Shown here: positions 33,701 through 44,693 of the stretch, piece after piece
Position numbering within the stretch: position 1 is the stretch's first letter
How the letters are laid out: each line of letters starts with the position of its first letter
Source of the DNA: Leptasterias polaris
Lineage: Eukaryota > Echinodermata > Asteroidea > Forcipulatida > Asteriidae
Reading direction: 5' to 3'
Assembly (NCBI GenBank): GCA_037783415.1
Contig: JAZGTN010000037.1
Span: 6,682,501-6,746,500 of the forward strand
DNA length: 64,000 nucleotides
Notes under the pieces: model-generated
What the model saw: the letters and a program-made list of their open reading frames with translations, nothing else
The model's database searches: none
What the model was told of the DNA's origin: nothing
Made by a program: the position numbers and the translations under genes

Positions 33701-36700
33701 GTTGAAAACATCAAAAAAGAAGCGTATGATCACACAAAGCCCCTAACAATCCAAAAATTTGGTTTAATACTTTCTTGTATTTAATAATTAAACATTTTAG
33801 CAGAAAACTTCGTCAGCTTGGTGAGCAATTCTAAGCCCTTTTTTTTTTTTTTTTTCTTTTTTACCAAAATCTTGAAATTTTCACCCAAAACTTACATGTA
33901 CATTTTGAATGATATTCGTTCATGTCAAATGGAACATACTTTATAATAACAGCAACACAATTTGTCACCCTGGAGGTTTTTATATTTGAAAAGGTTAGCT
34001 TTTAAGTTTTAACCTGCTCAATACGGAGAAATTTGTACATTAAAATTCAGATTTAATGCATTATGCAAATTGGTAAAAACATATAATCCCATGCTTCATA
34101 AATTGTCGTATTTTAATATAATATTTTAAGAGTCATGAACAACAGTTGGTCAAAATTTCAGACCAATAGTTTAGCAGGAAAGTGTTTGTTGCTAGGGTCC
34201 TTTACAAAAAACTTTGCCACATCAAATTTTCAATCTCATGGTTCATTGACCATGGTTTTTCTCCTGAAGTCACTCAAGTAATTTTGGAAAAAAAAAGAGG
34301 ATTTTATTATGTAAAGCTGGGTTTATCTCAAGATTGCACAATGCTACAGAGTTCCATCATACACCAAATTAAAGCTTAGAGTATGGCCTTTCCATCCATG
34401 TGTGTAACTCCAAAAGTAAATTTTGCGACATAAGGGCCATTTTCGCAGAGCGGGTCACATATTGTTAACTTCTTTATTGAAATTTTGTAAGTAAAAATGT
34501 CAACATGAATAAAATGAAAGAGAAAAGTTAGTTTCTTGTTTAGAAATTGGGATACTAAGTCAACATACTACATCGGAAAATTTCATACGTGGCTGTTACT
34601 TTGACCTCTTTATGTGAGTAGCAGAAGGTTAAACTTTGCGGCCGTTTGTGGCCGCTATGGGCGTTTTGGTACAAGCCGCTTGTGGACGCTATGGTCTCTA
34701 AAGGGTTAAGCCATTTAGTGGGATATTCTTTCCTCCACTTCTTGTTTTACCTTTTGTATTTGGTCCGGTGTCATATCAATTGAAGATAGTAGTTGTCTGA
34801 TGACTTGTATACTCTGCTGAGCATGGCTACCGATAAGCGACTCAAACTTGACTCTAAACATTGAAAAAAGAGAAAGTATTTTCCATCAGACCATGACGAT
34901 CAAATCTGTACACTACTGGCTCTTCTCATAGCCAAAATTAATAAGCATAATACTAGTATCTTATTATGTCTTTCTGTAGATTAAGATATGCCAGTGGATT
35001 TTGTTCACAGGACTCGGGAAAGTATCGAGTATAGATGGATTCCACAAGAGGCCATTAATAATAATAATAATAGCGGCTTCTTATATAGCACTCGTATCTG
35101 TCACTCAGTGACACTCAAGGCACTTCATTTCAACAGTCAGTATTTTTCCTGCAAGGTATGTGGAGCTACGAAGTATGAGACCTATTCCTTTTACATAGCA
35201 CCATGCAATGGTTTTACAAGTTGCTGTAGCGCAATATGCAGCCAATCAAACCAGGAACACCGAGGCGAACCCCTTCTCTTTTCGATAAGTGCACTGGGTT
35301 CTTTTACGTGCATTACACAACACACAGACCAACGGCTTTAGGTCCCATCCGAAGGACGAAGCAATAATGGTTAAGCATCTTGCTTAAGGACACAAGTGTC
35401 ATGACTGGGACTCGAACCCACATTCTGCTGAACAGAAACACCAGAGTTCGGTGCTTTTATCCGCTCGGCCACGACACGCCACATCTTTGATGACAAATCA
35501 TGGAAAAGTGCACACAACTCTCAGCCAATGACAGCCTTTCACGCTTGCACGTTTCATCAATGGCGGCCAATGCAAGGGGTCTATACAGTGCTCTACACAC
35601 ATCGGTGTGTGTGTAAAACCAAACATTATATGTCTTTCTGGTAATGAAACCAGGGACCCACAAATGCGACTAGCACAGTGACCTGTAGGTCTGAAGATTT
35701 TTAAGGTCCCTTAGAAAAAAGCAGGACAACTTTGTTGAGAACAAGGGCTGATCTAAATTAAGGTGTACATGTGGACTTTTATGACTTGTCAGGCAATTTA
35801 AAGAAAAAGAAAAAAATCAGAAATCAGACTTAAGTCGCAAGAATATCACTGATGTGAAGTTTTACATGGTGTTAACCAGTACCAGACACCATCAGTAATG
35901 TGTACTTAAGGGCTTTATGAAATTTGGCCCCTGGATCGAAGCACAAAAGTGTTATAAGAAATGATACAACTCTAAATAGAAAAAATTTGCTGGGTACAGA
36001 ATCAATAGACACCAAGTGGTATTTTACTAACTGTTCTCCTGTTTTGTTCATTACGGCTCTAACACTGCTGAGCGCAAAAAAACAAATATTACTTGACAGA
36101 AATTCTGTGTAAAGAAAGATTGGTCCCTTACCTTGAGGTTCCTGTGTGGAAGTCTATCCCATCGTAGAGGGAATCAATCGAGCATTTTGCCGTGGGTAAC
36201 GTGGACAGAATGTGTTTACTGTTTTCACACGCACTCAGGAGCTTCTTCATAGCACGGTCGTTGTTTAATATATTACACTTCCATGACCTAGTTATCAAAG
36301 GAAAAAAAGGAATTAATTTCGTTTTACAAAAGGTGTTTTTTAATAAAAAGGAATAGACTGTGCAAGTCTTGCGGTAGTTTTGGATACGAACGAGACTTGC
36401 ACAATCAGTAAAAGTGCAATATAAATATAGACGACCAGGTGTGGTGGTCCTGTAGTTGGAGGTACGTTTTTCCGCCATGTGTTTCTTCAAAACTTTTCAA
36501 AATCCATAAGTTCCCAATTGAAGCATAGCCAAACAGCCTGGTAAAAGCCTAGCCTGGTGGGTTGATTCATTGACCCATCAATTGACACCAGATCTGTGTA
36601 AATCCCAAGGGGCAATATTATAGATCCCAGCTAAAACGATGATTGAGTTAGGCCACTCTCACAAGCACAAGGCAACCACTCATCCTGTCAAGCCAGCTGC

Positions 36701-39700
36701 ATGGATCACAACTGTCGCTATTGTGGTTTGGCCATAAACATAGGATGTATTGTTTATATGTAGACTGTAACAAGGGCTTTGCACCCTATTTACACCTACT
36801 GTGAAAAAAAGTGCCATCACGTAGCGGTGGTCAATCCGCACTGCAGGCATAATATGAGCACAATATGTTATATTACAATAATTGTCTCTTGGTCATGTCA
36901 TTAAACAAAATTTTTTAAAGGTGTTTCCTGGGTTCTAGAGGCCACCCTATTTATCTGTTTAAACCATTTGTGAAGGGATTGTGCTCACCAAAATTAAACA
37001 AATTGTACCCCATTCAAACCTTCTTCCCCAAAAAGTACCACTAGGTAACAAATGATGACAGTTCTGATACTGAGCCACAGGGTTTATTTATGGTCCGTTC
37101 CAATACAAATTCAATTTAATTGGCCAGGAACATTGATAGGATTCAAACAATGCTGGGTGGATATGTAGCCACAAGAGTACAGACCTGTTAAAATCAGCTG
37201 CGCAGCTTTTAGCGAGTAGTGATGTAAACTCATCCCCACCGAGAGTCCGATCTGTCTGAGAAGCGATGACCCTGAGCATACCACTGCTCACTTGAAGGAT
37301 GGAAACACTCAGGCTTGTACCACCGAGTCTATAAACTAAGACATGACTGCAGTAGGAAGGAAGAAGAGAAAATAAGAAACTTGATGTTTGAGATTCACTT
37401 TCGGTGTCAGTGAGGTGACAATCTCACTCCACAATAGTGAAGTAATAATATTAATATTAATAATAATACGCAGTTCCTATAAAAAAGGCACTTTATCACA
37501 CCCAATGGCATGTCAAAGTGCTCATTATTTTTTCTACAAGGTATGCAGAGCTTTTTTTGAAATAAAAGACCCATTTATCTACGCAGCACCATGCAACAGT
37601 TTACAAGATGCTGTGGCGCCATCTGCAGCCAACCTTACCAGAAAACACCGGGACGAGCCCCTTCTCTTACTGATAAGTGTACTTGGTTCTTTTATGTGCA
37701 TTACAAAACAACAGGACCCACAGCTTGATGTCCCATCCGAAGAACGAAGCAATAATGGTTAAATGTCTTGCTTAAGGACATTAAGTGTCAAGACCGGGAC
37801 TCGGACCCACACTCTGCTGATGAGAAACACAAGAGCTTGAGTCCAGTGCGTTTGACCGCTCGGCCACGGCAAGCCAAGACACATTGGTAGTAAATATAAG
37901 GCACCTTCTCAGCAGGATGACATGTGGAAAATTTTTCAGCTCAGTTGATTTTTCGACCTGCAAAATATCCCCAAGCAGTCCAACTCTCATAGATATGTCA
38001 GAGTGGAAAGATTTGCAACAAGCCCAGGCAATTTATTTACAATATGACTCAGGAAACTTGGCGATAGCAAATTCCCATCTCACTCTGCAATAGTGATAAC
38101 CCATCTAATGCAGTAATAGTGAGATCACAATCTCACTAAGGGAACTTGGCGATAGTGAGTTCCCATCTCACTGGGCAATAGTGATAACCCATCTAATGCA
38201 GTAATAGTGAGATCCCAATCCCACTAAGGGAACTTGGCGATAGCGAGTTCCCATCTCACCAGCAAAAGTAATAACACATCCAATGCAGTAATAGTGAGAT
38301 CCCAATCCCACTCAGGGAACTCAGCGATAGCGAGTTCCAACTTCATTCAGCAATAGAAACGACCCATTTAACCAAGGGACCATGAGATCCCAATCCCACT
38401 CAGGGAACTCGATGATAGGTGATAGTGAGTTTCCACATCACTTAGCAATATTAGTCAGACCCCGTTTTAAACCACAAGACTTACCTTTTGTCCAGAGACT
38501 TTGCGTCACACAGTCCGTAGGCAAGCGCTGCTGCTGCTGGCTCACTGATTACTCTGAGTACATTGAAACCTGCATCGCAAGCTACTTGCCTGTTCATAAG
38601 AAAGTAAAAGGAACACAAATTTATCAGAGGATTCAAATTTGACAGCTCTATCAAACTGAAGAACTGTAAATGGATCAAGTGGCTGTACAAAATTGCTTTT
38701 GGAAAAGGAAAATTCATGCTCTTTTGTATGCTTTTCAAAGACTTAAAACTATGCAGTGAAAATTCACCACAATGAATATTATTTTGGATGAGCAGAAACA
38801 TATCTGGGAGCAATTTCATGGTGCCACAGAATTCTGCGCTTACGGCATCCAGTAAAATGCATGATTCTATGGGCTGTAAGCAGAAATTAAGCGGCGAGCA
38901 GTGCCACAAAATTGGGCCCTGATAGTGGTAGTGATGTGTACTTGAAGCGAATTGTCACTTGTTAGCACTGATGCCAACTGTCTTTTACAAAGTGTTCAGA
39001 ATAAAGTGTTCAGAATAAAGTGTTCAGACTGAAGTGATCAGACTGAAGTGTTCAGAATGAAGTGTTCAGAATGAAGTGTTCAGAGTGTTCAGAATGAGGT
39101 GTTCAGAATGAAGTGTTCAGAATGAAGTGTTCAGAATAAAGTGTTCAGAATGAAGTGTTCAGAATGAAGTGTTCAGAGCGAAACATTCAGAATTAATCTC
39201 TGAAAACAAAGTGAATTTGGAACTAAACCAGAATTAGAACCAAAACTTATACGACTTACATCAGGTTTGGATTTTCACTAAAAGGCCTTTGTTGCCCCTT
39301 TTAAATTTGCTCCATAGACTTGAACACATGCAAAATGTAAATGGTCTTGCCCATTAAAAGATTTCATAGAGCTTCTTAAGCAGAAAAATTTGGCTTAACA
39401 ATTTTCTGCTTAGTAAACATTAGCAGGAACAATTTTATAAAGACAGTATATGTGGAATGGTAGTTTGCCTGGTAACTTTATTCTGGTATAAACCAACATT
39501 GTTTTGTTCTTAGCTACTTTTTGTGCTTAAGCAGCTCTATAAAATTGAGACCTGCTCAAGCAGAAAATATTGCTTAACAAAATTCTGCTTAGTAAAAATG
39601 AGCCGGATACCAGTCACAAATGGTACATGTGACATGGTGTTTTCGTAGGTAACCTAAATCTGGCAAGCACAATTGATTTTGCGCTGAGCTACTTTTTGTG

Positions 39701-42700
39701 CTTAAGCTCTGAATTTGGGCCCAGGTGCACTAATGGGGTAGGGAGTTGGTTGAGTCAGGGGAACAGGGAGTCTGCAATGTTCTAATACCTTAGTATACTA
39801 CATGACGCATCAGTGTAGTCCAGGGGTGCAGTTAGTACAACGTCTCTGTCATCTCTACTGCCACCTTGGTTCGATGCAATATCTGTAGGAAAAAATGTAT
39901 TTATCGAAAGACATATTACACTACAGCCAAGGCATGTTCAATATTCGTCTAACTCTTTGTATGTGATGTGATGACATCATTCAAACAGTGCTTCACTGAG
40001 ATCAAAGAAAGTAAACTACTAAGGGAATAAAAGAGTGGTGACAAAGTCTTAAACGTGGTGACAGAGGTCGTGGCCATGTAAGGGTCACGGCCATGCAATA
40101 AAGAACAGAGCTGAAAGCGTGGTCATTTATCACAAGGTTTTAAACGGCTGTTTAAAACCAATTCATTTATCATTTTTTTCTCATTCCTAAAAAAACTTGT
40201 TGAGAAAAAGTGTAAAAATTTCAGAAAAATTGTCAAACGTTTTTGTTGTTGTAAATTTTCAATTTCACTCATGTCCTCAAGCTCCGCTCAACAAAGGGTC
40301 AAACTGCTAAAGGTGTTGCTAAGGGGAGCCTTTACTGCAAGACATGTTGACAAGGTGTTGCAGTCTTAGCCACCAATGTGAACAGGGCCTAAGTTTCAAG
40401 ATAGTTTTCTCACCAAGCAAAGTTTCAAATCCTACTTAGAATATTTAGAAAACCACTGATCCTGATAGAAGCAGATATTGTTGAGGAAACCAAACCCCAC
40501 CTTTGATTTTCTTGAAGATAAGTGCAGCAACCTCCTTCGGAGTCACTTGAGTTGCTTTCTCTTTGAATTCTACTTCGTAGACTGGATAACCATCTTTATC
40601 TACGATCTTAGTAGGGCCGACTTCAATTTGCTGCTGTATAACAGGATCATCAAATCTGGGGAGGAAAAAAAACACACCACAATTCAGAAATAAACAAGGT
40701 TTGTTTAATATCATGTAATAATTGCATCATGTTTGTATTTTGTTCCCACTAACATTGATGTGTGGAAAGCGCTGTACCCTTAGAGCTTTCCTGAGGCCTG
40801 CTAAAAACAACCCAGATGGTCTCAGATGGTCTTACTGTTGGACCACTGAGCGTGACTGGAGACAAAGGCTAGTTTGAATTCTGTACAAGTTGTTGACATG
40901 TAACCACTGCCAATCATACAAGATTTAAACTGGCCTTTTGTCACCAGGCATGCTTGGTGGTCTAGTGGTAAGAAATCTACTCTAGAATGGCAGGGTTATG
41001 GGTTTGACTCCCACCTGAGTCATATGCCTGTGGGTTCTTTTCTGCAAAACCTGAGAGTGCACTAAGCACTAAAAACTCATTTGTTTGAATCTTTATTTGT
41101 GTATAAACTTGCTTTTATATTAATTTCATTGTTTTATGTTTTGTGTTGCGCATAGAGGCTTCTGCATTATGTGCTATATAAATATCTCGTATTATCATTA
41201 TTATTATTAAGTACACAGTGTTTATTACACGCCAGTGTAACATATTGGTATTATATTTAAATAGTCAGACAGTCAATAGTCAGACAGTAGCAGAGTTGTA
41301 CAGTAAAATTATTCTCGACTTGGCAAATTCTGATCTTTACACATGTATGGAGGTCACTTACCTTCTTCCTAATACGTGTTTGACACCACTGATTGTGTTG
41401 ACAGAATTGCGTATTCTACCCTGCTTAGCGGCTATGCCAACATCCTAGGAGAAAAGAGAGGTAGATGTATAATAATAATAATGAAGACATTTGTAAAGCG
41501 CCTAATGCAAAAGCCTCTAAGCGCATAAAGAGAACAATAAAATATACAAAGAGTGAAAGATACATGAAAAATTCACTCTGATCACCTTTGTTTTTTAAAC
41601 AACAAGAAATAAAGAATATCATCATTTAGTTTCGCCCTTAAACTGAGTGTGAAAGGCACTGTATACTCGGTACTTTCCCAATTTCTGTGAACAAAATCCA
41701 TAGGCATATTATACCCAGGTGGGATTTGAACCCACAACATTTGCCATTCTAGAGCAGATGTCTTACCACTAGACCACCAAAATTGCCTGGTAGCTAGAGG
41801 CAGTTCAAATCCTATATTTTAAATCCTGTACTGTAACAATTTCCTACATGTAGGTCGTGGGTTTGACTCCTATCCGAGTCATTTGCCAGTGGATTTTTTT
41901 TCAAAGGAATCAGGAAATTACTGAGTATACAGAGCTTAACACATATCGGTGTACTTAGTCTATAGGTAAAACCAAATAATACAACAAGAAAATGGCATTA
42001 TAAAAAAGCTTACACAAACAAACTATATAGAGCTGGCTCCATTTTAATATTTGTGGATTCTCAGGGCCACTGATCATAAAATTTGTGCAAATCCTGTATG
42101 AGGGTTACAGCCAAGCCACTCATTCCAAAGTCGGTGTCACCCAAATAGATACTGGAAACCAAAATGTGATAATAAAAAGTATAAAAAGTACCAGGCCTAG
42201 AATTTCAACTTGGGATGGCAAGGACATTATTAATTATGTATTTTGCAAACGGCACTTCGATTTCAAACTCTGAGGTAAAGGGGCATGAAGGCCATGAGCA
42301 GGGGCAACAAAGACCAGGGGCAACAGGGGTCATGACCTCCAAGGTTTTCATGTACTACCAGGCCTGCGGTACAGGAATTATGGCTGCTATTACACTGTAC
42401 CTCTAAAAGATGCATTGCCTGGCCAAATTGTTTAAATTCTTTTTACTTAAACATTAGATTTTGAGCTATTTACCTGTAGCCAAGGAAGATTTAAAGTACA
42501 CTGAACAAATTTATTTTGTCAGTGACATAATAGTAAAAATTAGTAACTGTCATACTTTGTGCAATGTGAGTGTTTTGAATCAGCATAATCTGCCAATTAA
42601 AAAAAAAAGAAGTAATTTTGTGAAAAATCTTGTGAAGCATTTAAAGAATCAACCCAGCTTAATTTGACATTTCCCATGCTATTTGAGAGGTCTCTGTAGG

Positions 42701-44340
42701 GAACTTGACATTTTTGATATTTTTGACAAATTTGTGGTTGAGTACACAAAATAGACCATTTAAAACAGTGGGATCATCAAGTTTTTAAATATGTTTACAT
42801 GACAATAAATGGTTGCATGATGAAAAACTTATCCCACAGAGGATTGGTTGTAATGTTCTTCATAAAACAGATCTTCTAATAAAGAAGTTTGGGGTAAAAC
42901 AAGCCAATAAAACCAAACATTGACAAATTGCCGAGCTAAATTACACTAGGTACCTTGTCCTTTCCATTGTAGGCAACAATCGCTGGTGTCACCCTGTCTC
43001 CTGCATCATTTGCAATAACCTCAGTTTTACCATCCTGTAAAAAGTGGAACAGGTAAATGATTAATTGTATCACTAGTTTACCTTACAATAAATATTTAAG
43101 TTAACAACTCCATAGAATTAGAAACTTGTTTGGGGCTCTGCAAGAGCAGAGCCAAGAATAAAGTATCAAATAAATGTGTTCAACATGGATGACCAAGAGA
43201 CGAAAAATAAATAAATCTAACTGACTTAGGATCTCAATGCCAAAATATAATACTTAATGGTTGGTCACAAACCAACCTCAATGCCAACTATGACAGACCA
43301 TACCCCACCAACGCAGCAAGTGATACACAGTCGTTGACGATATGTTCAAATCAAATTGAGCAATGCATTGAGCAATGCATTGAGCAATGCACTGAGCAAT
43401 CCAGTCCAGGGGTTTAGTCTTTGTACTGCAAATTGCCAAACAAGTTGGATATATAAAGGATCAGTCCCCTCATTGCTCAATGGGCCGAAACAAGGTATAC
43501 TATTAGCCAGCAGCCATTGGTCCGCACGTTTTTGATGCCCCAATTTATTTTTGGAATGTCTAAAAAATGTCGGACACCCTTGAAGACGCCCTGTTTATTT
43601 GGCCAAATAAATTTTTCGTACACGAACATGACGAATACAAAAGTATTACATCTGAATTGGAACACCTGAAATTGTATTGTAATGTAAGCTACCCATATCC
43701 CATTTAATTGTTACTATCTCAGTATATCTGCCAGCTGCAGTGAAGGTATTTTTCTCGGTGTCCTTTTTCTCATTCTGCAAGAATAAATGTATCAACTTTC
43801 TTCTTAAGACTTAAACTGATCGCCCATTCATTCAGACAAAAGGATCAAACAAAATACAAACCCTCTCCGAGTCTTGACCATTATCAAATTAATATATAAG
43901 ATTTTAAGAATAAGATTACAGAGCAAGGTCACGACGACCATGACAACCAAACATGCCCAAAATCCATCCATCCCCCAATCTGATTCATTCGTATCGTGTC
44001 TGATGCATAGGATACGATAGGCATGGTAGGCGCTCGTAAAGTTCTACGTCACTGTACACGTGCGGATGATGAGTCGGAAGCCCATCAATTTCATAAGAAA
44101 GTAACATCATGATCATCATGAATCATGATGTCAAAATTGAAAACGAAAGAGTTAAAAAAATATATATATAAATAACCAGCGCAGATCGCAAAAAAACACA
44201 CGATAATTTAGCCATCTGTGGAAGCATAACACTAAACTACTCTACAGTCTAGCTACACGTTTCAAAAGGGACAAAATTACCTTGAATATTGCCAAACACG
44301 TGGTAGAACCGCCAAAAGAAATTCCCATGGAGGCCGCCAT
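27789..44340 (-). CDS. HSPA14: Heat shock 70 kDa protein 14 (HSPA14/HSP70L1), complete
   Basis: Atypical cytosolic Hsp70 that in mammals partners DNAJC2/MPP11 in the ribosome-associated complex and assists nascent chains. Fourteen minus-strand exons: 44340-44281, 43034-42954, 41444-41362, 40655-40501, 39882-39789, 38589-38485, 37346-37185, 36287-36132, 34853-34751, 31875-31747, 30968-30879, 30411-30238, 29009-28939 and 27915-27789. All are GT/AG and in frame, total 529 aa (human about 509). Diagnostic segments: [10 protein letters not shown] (28-37), [10 protein letters not shown] (50-59), [20 protein letters not shown] (164-183), [11 protein letters not shown] (198-208), [12 protein letters not shown] (337-348), then [12 protein letters not shown] near the C-terminus. 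As known for this member, the classical DLGGGT phosphate loop is degenerate and the substrate-binding part is short. It shares a 353 bp promoter with MANF. Introns hold SINEs, minisatellites and a 2.2 kb DNA element. Symbol by homology. Confidence 0.95.
28240..28460 (+). repeat. Dispersed duplicate (partner at 31360-31530)
   Basis: TCTCTTCCCATAAGGACAGC then AAATATTTCCAACCGAT and CGCTTATAAACCTCCCATGA recur at 31360-31530 with few differences. Both are in HSPA14 introns; no coding function is seen. Confidence 0.7.
29060..29412 (-). repeat. tRNA-derived SINE, family C
   Basis: Begins at an AATAAT run and TTCTTATATAGCACAAATAT, with conserved CCCTGGGGAGCATAC and GTTAAGTGTCATGCTCA, and ends with GGCTCGGCCATGATAC, the complement of the tRNA-like head. 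In an HSPA14 intron. Confidence 0.7.
29660..29815 (+). repeat. Small dispersed repeat with TTGCATTGGCC / CTCAGCCAATGA
   Basis: ACCCCTTGCATTGGCC and ACACAACTCTCAGCCAATGA flank a variable centre; the same two phrases occur in the opposite order and orientation at 35505-35590. Probably a palindromic MITE. Confidence 0.5.
31080..31290 (+). repeat. tRNA-derived SINE, family A, degenerate
   Basis: AGGGCTAAATAGCTCAAATG and TTCAAACCCCGTTCTAG are diverged A- and B-box regions; the tail reads TTTTTTCTTTGTCTGG before a C-run (31267-31288). Lies in an HSPA14 intron. Confidence 0.65.
31360..31530 (+). repeat. Dispersed duplicate (partner at 28240-28460)
   Basis: Second copy of the segment containing CCCATAAGGACAGCAAATAT and CTTATAAACCTCCCATGA. 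Confidence 0.7.
31925..32115. repeat. CTGCTTAGCAAAAT-type dispersed repeat
   Basis: AATTTCATAAAGCTTTTAGC, GAACCAGTCACAAAC and TTCTGCTTAGCAAAATTTT belong to a repeat family also seen at 38800-38925, 39340-39720 and 45790-45875. Confidence 0.55.
32502..34709. mobile_element. 2.2 kb non-autonomous piggyBac-like DNA element
   Basis: Perfect 15 bp terminal inverted repeats CCCTTTAGAGACCAT (32506-32520) and their complement (34691-34705), each flanked by TTAA (32502-32505 and 34706-34709), the target duplication typical of piggyBac. A subterminal inverted pair follows: TATGTGACCCGCTCTGCGAA near 32564 and its complement near 34440-34460. No long reading frame, so no transposase of its own. It sits wholly inside the HSPA14 intron between exons 31875-31747 and 34853-34751. 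Confidence 0.85.
35046..35480 (-). repeat. tRNA-derived SINE, family C, long copy
   Basis: Read on the minus strand: a head with GTGGCCGAGCGGATAAAAGC and a B box (GGGTTCGAGTCCCAGTCA), then GTCCTTAAGCAAGATGCTTA, and a body that ends at a TATTATTATTATTA tract near 35060. Closely related to 37440-37872. Confidence 0.8.
35505..35590 (-). repeat. Dispersed repeat related to 29660-29815
   Basis: CAACTCTCAGCCAATGACAG and GGCGGCCAATGCAAGGGG are the same two phrases as at 29660 in inverted arrangement. Confidence 0.5.
35640..35735 (+). repeat. Duplicate of a segment at 32170-32280
   Basis: GTGACCTGTAGGTCTGAAGA then TTTTTAAGGTCCCTTAG occurs at both places with about 95 bp of matching context. The other copy lies just left of the 2.2 kb element. 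Confidence 0.7.
37440..37872 (-). repeat. tRNA-derived SINE, family C
   Basis: Minus-strand copy with head complement (CGCTCGGCCACGGC, GGGACTCGGACCCACAC), GTTAAATGTCTTGCTTAAGG and body TTACCAGAAAACACCGGGAC, ending at an AATATTAAT tract at 37445. In the HSPA14 intron left of exon 38485-38589. Confidence 0.8.
38046..38455 (+). repeat. 88-bp minisatellite, about 4.5 units
   Basis: Units begin GGGAACTTGGCGATAG and include ATGCAGTAATAGTGAGATC; starts near 38050, 38138, 38226 and 38314. It ends about 30 bp from HSPA14 exon 38485-38589. Confidence 0.85.
38990..39190 (+). repeat. 14-bp minisatellite (AAGTGTTCAGAATG)
   Basis: About 14 imperfect copies of AAGTGTTCAGAATG in an HSPA14 intron. Confidence 0.85.
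39340..39720. repeat. CTGCTTAAGCA-type dispersed repeat, two adjacent copies
   Basis: AACAATTTTCTGCTTAGTAA and TTTTTGTGCTTAAGCAG recur twice within this stretch (second copy from about 39540). Same family as 31925. Confidence 0.55.
40940..41210 (+). repeat. tRNA-derived SINE, family B, with 3' tail
   Basis: TTGGTGGTCTAGTGGTAAGA (A box), CTACTCTAGAATGGC, and GTTATGGGTTTGACTCCCAC (B box), followed by a tail to an ATTATT microsatellite at 41195-41208. In an HSPA14 intron. Confidence 0.75.
41645..41965. repeat. Two family-B SINE copies, head to head
   Basis: 41645-41800 is a minus copy (GGGATTTGAACCCACAAC, TTACCACTAGACCACC); 41845-41960 is a plus partial copy (GTCGTGGGTTTGACTCC and a tail with TACTGAGTATACAGAGC). 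Confidence 0.65.
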
Positions 44341-44693
44341 CTTGATGAATAGCGCCACCTATCGATGACCTACTTCTTTTCCTGGATCAGTGTCAAAACG
44401 CCGGTTACGTCATAAGCAGTTTGACCAATAGCATCTCGACAAATGTATTAGGAGATTGGTCCACGTTGTGTTTAGCCAAAATTGCATGTGTACAACTTTG
44501 ATTTCACAATTCACGGCACAAACAGCTGAGTTTCTGACTCCTTTTCATGTGAGTGTGACTACAATGCCCACAAAACTGCTATAAAGACAAGTTGTCATCA
44601 TCTCGTGTCTCAAGTTAGTTTTCTGTGTTTGTTTTTTTAAGGCCCAGAATAATTGTAAAAACTGAGTTGAAAGTGGGCTTAAGTTTTTCGAAA
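44341..44693. promoter_or_regulatory. Shared bidirectional promoter, HSPA14 / MANF
   Basis: Only 353 bp separate the two start codons. Seen: ATTGGTCCACG at 44455-44465, an exact ERSE-II (ATTGGNCCACG), the ER-stress element bound by ATF6 with NF-Y and reported for mammalian MANF/ARMET; a CCAAT box (GACCAATAG) near 44423; a CRE-like TTACGTCA at 44406-44413. No TATA box in a convincing place. Start sites are not visible. Confidence 0.8.
44455..44465 (+). promoter_or_regulatory. ERSE-II unfolded-protein-response element
   Basis: ATTGGTCCACG matches the ERSE-II consensus at every fixed base. It lies 229 bp upstream of the MANF ATG and 115 bp from the HSPA14 ATG. Known: ERSE-II drives ER-stress induction of MANF in mammals. 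Inferred: the same control here. Confidence 0.8.

Noticed and set aside
32506..34705. Transposase gene inside the 2.2 kb TTAA element
   Set aside because: Only short open frames without catalytic motifs are present.
43693..43774. Possible extra HSPA14 exon ([19 protein letters not shown] on the minus strand, with a good acceptor)
   Set aside because: The only donor gives 82 nt, which breaks the phase-0 join between the exons at 44281-44340 and 42954-43034; HSPA14 has no such insertion.
44625..44693. Longer N-terminus for MANF upstream of 44694
   Set aside because: It would start at a non-ATG codon and put a charged stretch before the signal peptide; the ATG at 44694 gives a standard secretory start.
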